DNA of 61,483 nt from Coprobacillaceae bacterium UN01-12pH3A (GTDB lineage Bacteria > Bacillota_I > Bacilli_A > Erysipelotrichales > Coprobacillaceae): the NCBI GenBank assembly GCA_027676805.1, contig JAQENU010000015.1:1-61483 (forward strand), written 5' to 3'. Shown here piece after piece: positions 59,989-61,483 of this stretch (position 1 is the first letter of the stretch; the number at the start of each line of letters is the position of its first letter). The notes under the pieces were generated by a model that saw only the letters and a program-made list of their open reading frames with translations, was not told the DNA's origin and ran no database searches. The position numbers were made by a program, and so were the translations under genes.

Positions 59989-60540
59989 TTATTTTTTAGA
60001 TAATAAAATCTCTTCTCTTGATTTTCTTGGTCTTGGTTTAGGCGCTTCTGCCGGATATCCAATCGCGACCGCAGAAACTAAATGCAGCTGCTCATATCCT
60101 AGATATTTAGAAACGGCTCTTTCATTAAAACATATATCTCCAATCCATACAGAACCCAAGCCAAGATTTACACACTCCAAGCAGATATGCTCTATTGCAG
60201 CCCCCATTGATATCAGATCTGGAGCAAACCATTCTTCCTCACAGACTTGAAAAACGGCAATTAAAAGCTGCGCCCTTTTGATTGTATCCGCTGAATATTG
60301 CACGGTATTGACATAACCAAACATTTCCTTGCTTTCTTCATTAAATGGTTCCGCCATAATATCTGCAACCTTATCTTTTTCCTGTCCCTTTAGTATCATG
60401 AAACTCCATGGTTGTCTGTTTTTGGAAGATTGACATAGGCGTGCACAATCAATTAGCTGATCGACTTTATCCTGCTCAACCTCTTGTGAAGTAAAATGAC
60501 GAATGCTTCTTCGGTTTTGAATAACTTCATTAAATTCCAT
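59989..60540 (-). CDS. Nitroreductase-family FMN oxidoreductase
   Basis: This 183-residue protein starts MEFNEVIQNRRSIRHFTSQEV, the FMN-phosphate-binding opening of the family, followed by APSSKN-like RLCQSSKNRQPWSFMIL, GAAIEHICLECVNLGLGSVWIG and the C-terminal AIGYPAEAPKPRPR. These enzymes use NAD(P)H to reduce nitro compounds, quinones or flavins. The physiological substrate is unknown. AAGGAGGAATTCAG precedes the start. Confidence 0.92.
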   Translation of the reverse strand: MEFNEVIQNRRSIRHFTSQEVEQDKVDQLIDCARLCQSSKNRQPWSFMILKGQEKDKVADIMAEPFNEESKEMFGYVNTVQYSADTIKRAQLLIAVFQVCEEEWFAPDLISMGAAIEHICLECVNLGLGSVWIGDICFNERAVSKYLGYEQLHLVSAVAIGYPAEAPKPRPRKSREEILLSKK

Positions 60541-60637
60541 CTGAATTCCTCCTTTTAAAATTAGATTTAATTCTATTTTAAAAGATTTATCACTCTTCGT
60601 CCTGTCTTAAATTGCACATTCTTGTCTTAAGCAGCCT

Positions 60638-61318
60638 CTAATCATTATTCTTAATTAAGCGAGTGAAAAAATTATATTGTTTATTTTTAAGTGCTTGCAC
60701 AAGCTCTTTATTGTTATTAATGGGTTTATCTATTTCAAATAATTTACAGCCAACCCCTTCGAAACCATGACAGTCACTGCCGCAAATATATTGTAAATTA
60801 GGATATTCCTCTTGATAGTCTAAAACCCATTGCTTCAAATCATCATTATAATTGTTGTGAAAAGGGGTGTAATTAAACTCATAGCCGTCTAATACATCAG
60901 CACCTTTTATCTCGCATGGTTTTCTTAAAGGATGTGCCTGAAAAATCACACCGCCTTCATGATGAACAATTTCTGCCACGCTTTCTAAGCTTTCGTTAAA
61001 AATAGTAGAATATTTAACAATAAAATCTTCATCAATTCCATAAATTAGATAATCATTAGGATGTGAAGCAAGATTAAGCTCCATTCCTAAAAACACTCTG
61101 ATTGATGATTCTTCGGCTTGTTTTAAAGCATTCCAATAGCCTTTAAGATAATTGTTTTTTAAATCTCCTTTAAAACGTTCATAAGTATTTTTAGAATAAT
61201 GATTCGTGATCACAACTCCGTCGACACCAAATTTGTGATAGGCTTTAATAATATCTTTGGCTTTTTCTCTGGCACAGGAACTTCCTTCACTAGTGTGTGT
61301 ATGCAATTCGATTTTCAT
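60638..61318 (-). CDS. PHP-domain metal-dependent phosphoesterase
   Basis: The 226-residue protein opens MKIELHTHTSEGSSCAREKA, the PHP motif with metal ligands H6 and H8, continues VDGVVITNHYSKNTYERF, then GGVIFQAHPLRKP and YICGSDCHGFEGVG with the remaining His and Asp ligands. PHP proteins hydrolyse phosphoesters with a trinuclear metal centre. Family members include histidinol phosphatase-like and nucleotidase enzymes, so the substrate is unknown. GAGGAGGTCTAATAC precedes the start. Confidence 0.88.
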   Translation of the reverse strand: MKIELHTHTSEGSSCAREKAKDIIKAYHKFGVDGVVITNHYSKNTYERFKGDLKNNYLKGYWNALKQAEESSIRVFLGMELNLASHPNDYLIYGIDEDFIVKYSTIFNESLESVAEIVHHEGGVIFQAHPLRKPCEIKGADVLDGYEFNYTPFHNNYNDDLKQWVLDYQEEYPNLQYICGSDCHGFEGVGCKLFEIDKPINNNKELVQALKNKQYNFFTRLIKNND

Positions 61319-61347
61319 GTATTAGACCTCCTCATCGTATTGCATTT

Positions 61348-61376
61348 AGTATAGCTTTGAAACGCTAAGCAGTCAA
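61348..61376 (-). promoter_or_regulatory. Sigma-A promoter of the PHP gene
   Basis: On the minus strand TTGACT (61371-61376) and TATACT (61348-61353) are exactly 17 bp apart, about 30 bp upstream of the start codon. No further gene is visible from here to the window end. Confidence 0.8.
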
Positions 61377-61483
61377 TATTCAAAAGGATAAACAATTTAT
61401 ATGAGATAAGGAAGTCTATATATAAAATAAAATCCTAAGTCCTTGATACAATCCCACCAAAGTAGACAGATGAAATAAATAAA

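Noticed and set aside
1..61483. Search for tRNA and rRNA genes
   Set aside because: No cloverleaf with TTCRA loop and CCA-side pairing, and no rRNA-like sequence, was found by eye.

Overview
The window looks like the chromosome of an AT-rich, endospore-forming member of the Bacillota (Firmicutes). It has a complete spoIIE, a tRNA-dependent T-box leader ahead of lysS, the tilS-hpt-ftsH-hslO order typical of Firmicutes, and YtrA- and ArsR-type regulators. The overall style suggests Erysipelotrichia, but that placement is an inference and no rRNA is present to test it.

Bases 1-22384 are ordinary chromosome. They hold a cysteine-free Spx-like protein, a glyoxalase-like protein, a lipoprotein, a Cof-type phosphatase, spoIIE, an acetyltransferase, tilS, hpt, ftsH, a tiny membrane protein, hslO (Hsp33), a tRNA-dihydrouridine synthase, a YaiI/YqxD protein, and a YtrA-type ABC transporter with three tandem palindromes at its promoter. 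Next comes an Entner-Doudoroff type sugar-acid operon (dehydratase, KDPG aldolase fused to a glyoxalase-like domain, KDG kinase) with a divergent FadR-type regulator, then an sdpR/sdpI-like pair and T-box-controlled lysS.

Bases about 22406-46407 are an integrative mobilizable element inserted just downstream of lysS. Its ends carry short direct repeats and helically phased TGTGG repeats. The backbone is tnpV, mobA/mobC with an oriT-like pair of inverted repeats, a replication-type winged-helix protein, small HTH regulators and a Tn916-type tyrosine integrase. The main cargo is one nine-gene operon: a small HTH regulator, brxA, brxB, brxC, an unrecognised 166-residue protein, pglX, a 1170-residue SIR2-domain protein, pglZ and brxL. 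This is a type 1 BREX anti-phage system with two genes that are not part of the canonical six. The SIR2 protein has the layout and active-site residues of DSR-type NAD-depleting abortive-infection effectors, so the operon may couple modification-dependent phage exclusion with a suicidal NADase. A YhcG-type PDDEXK nuclease in the same element may be a further defence gene. This is the best candidate in the window for a little-described composite system.

Bases 46408-49020 are a scarred accessory zone. They contain four phased TTCCGT(A/G)A repeats, a 28-residue membrane peptide, a frameshifted gene, a Fic protein, an IS3-family remnant, a NimA-like flavoprotein, a duplicated promoter block of about 83 bp and a 15-bp direct repeat flanking the zone. 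They look like remains of a second integration event.

Bases 49021-61483 return to mostly ordinary genes: an unknown 140-residue protein, an AraC/GyrI-type regulator divergent from a short UvrA-like ABC protein, an RlmI-type rRNA methyltransferase, a HAD phosphatase, a MerR-methyltransferase fusion with a MerR-type 19-bp-spacer promoter, an ATPase-permease-ATPase transporter operon with degenerate signature motifs, a nitroreductase and a PHP-domain protein.
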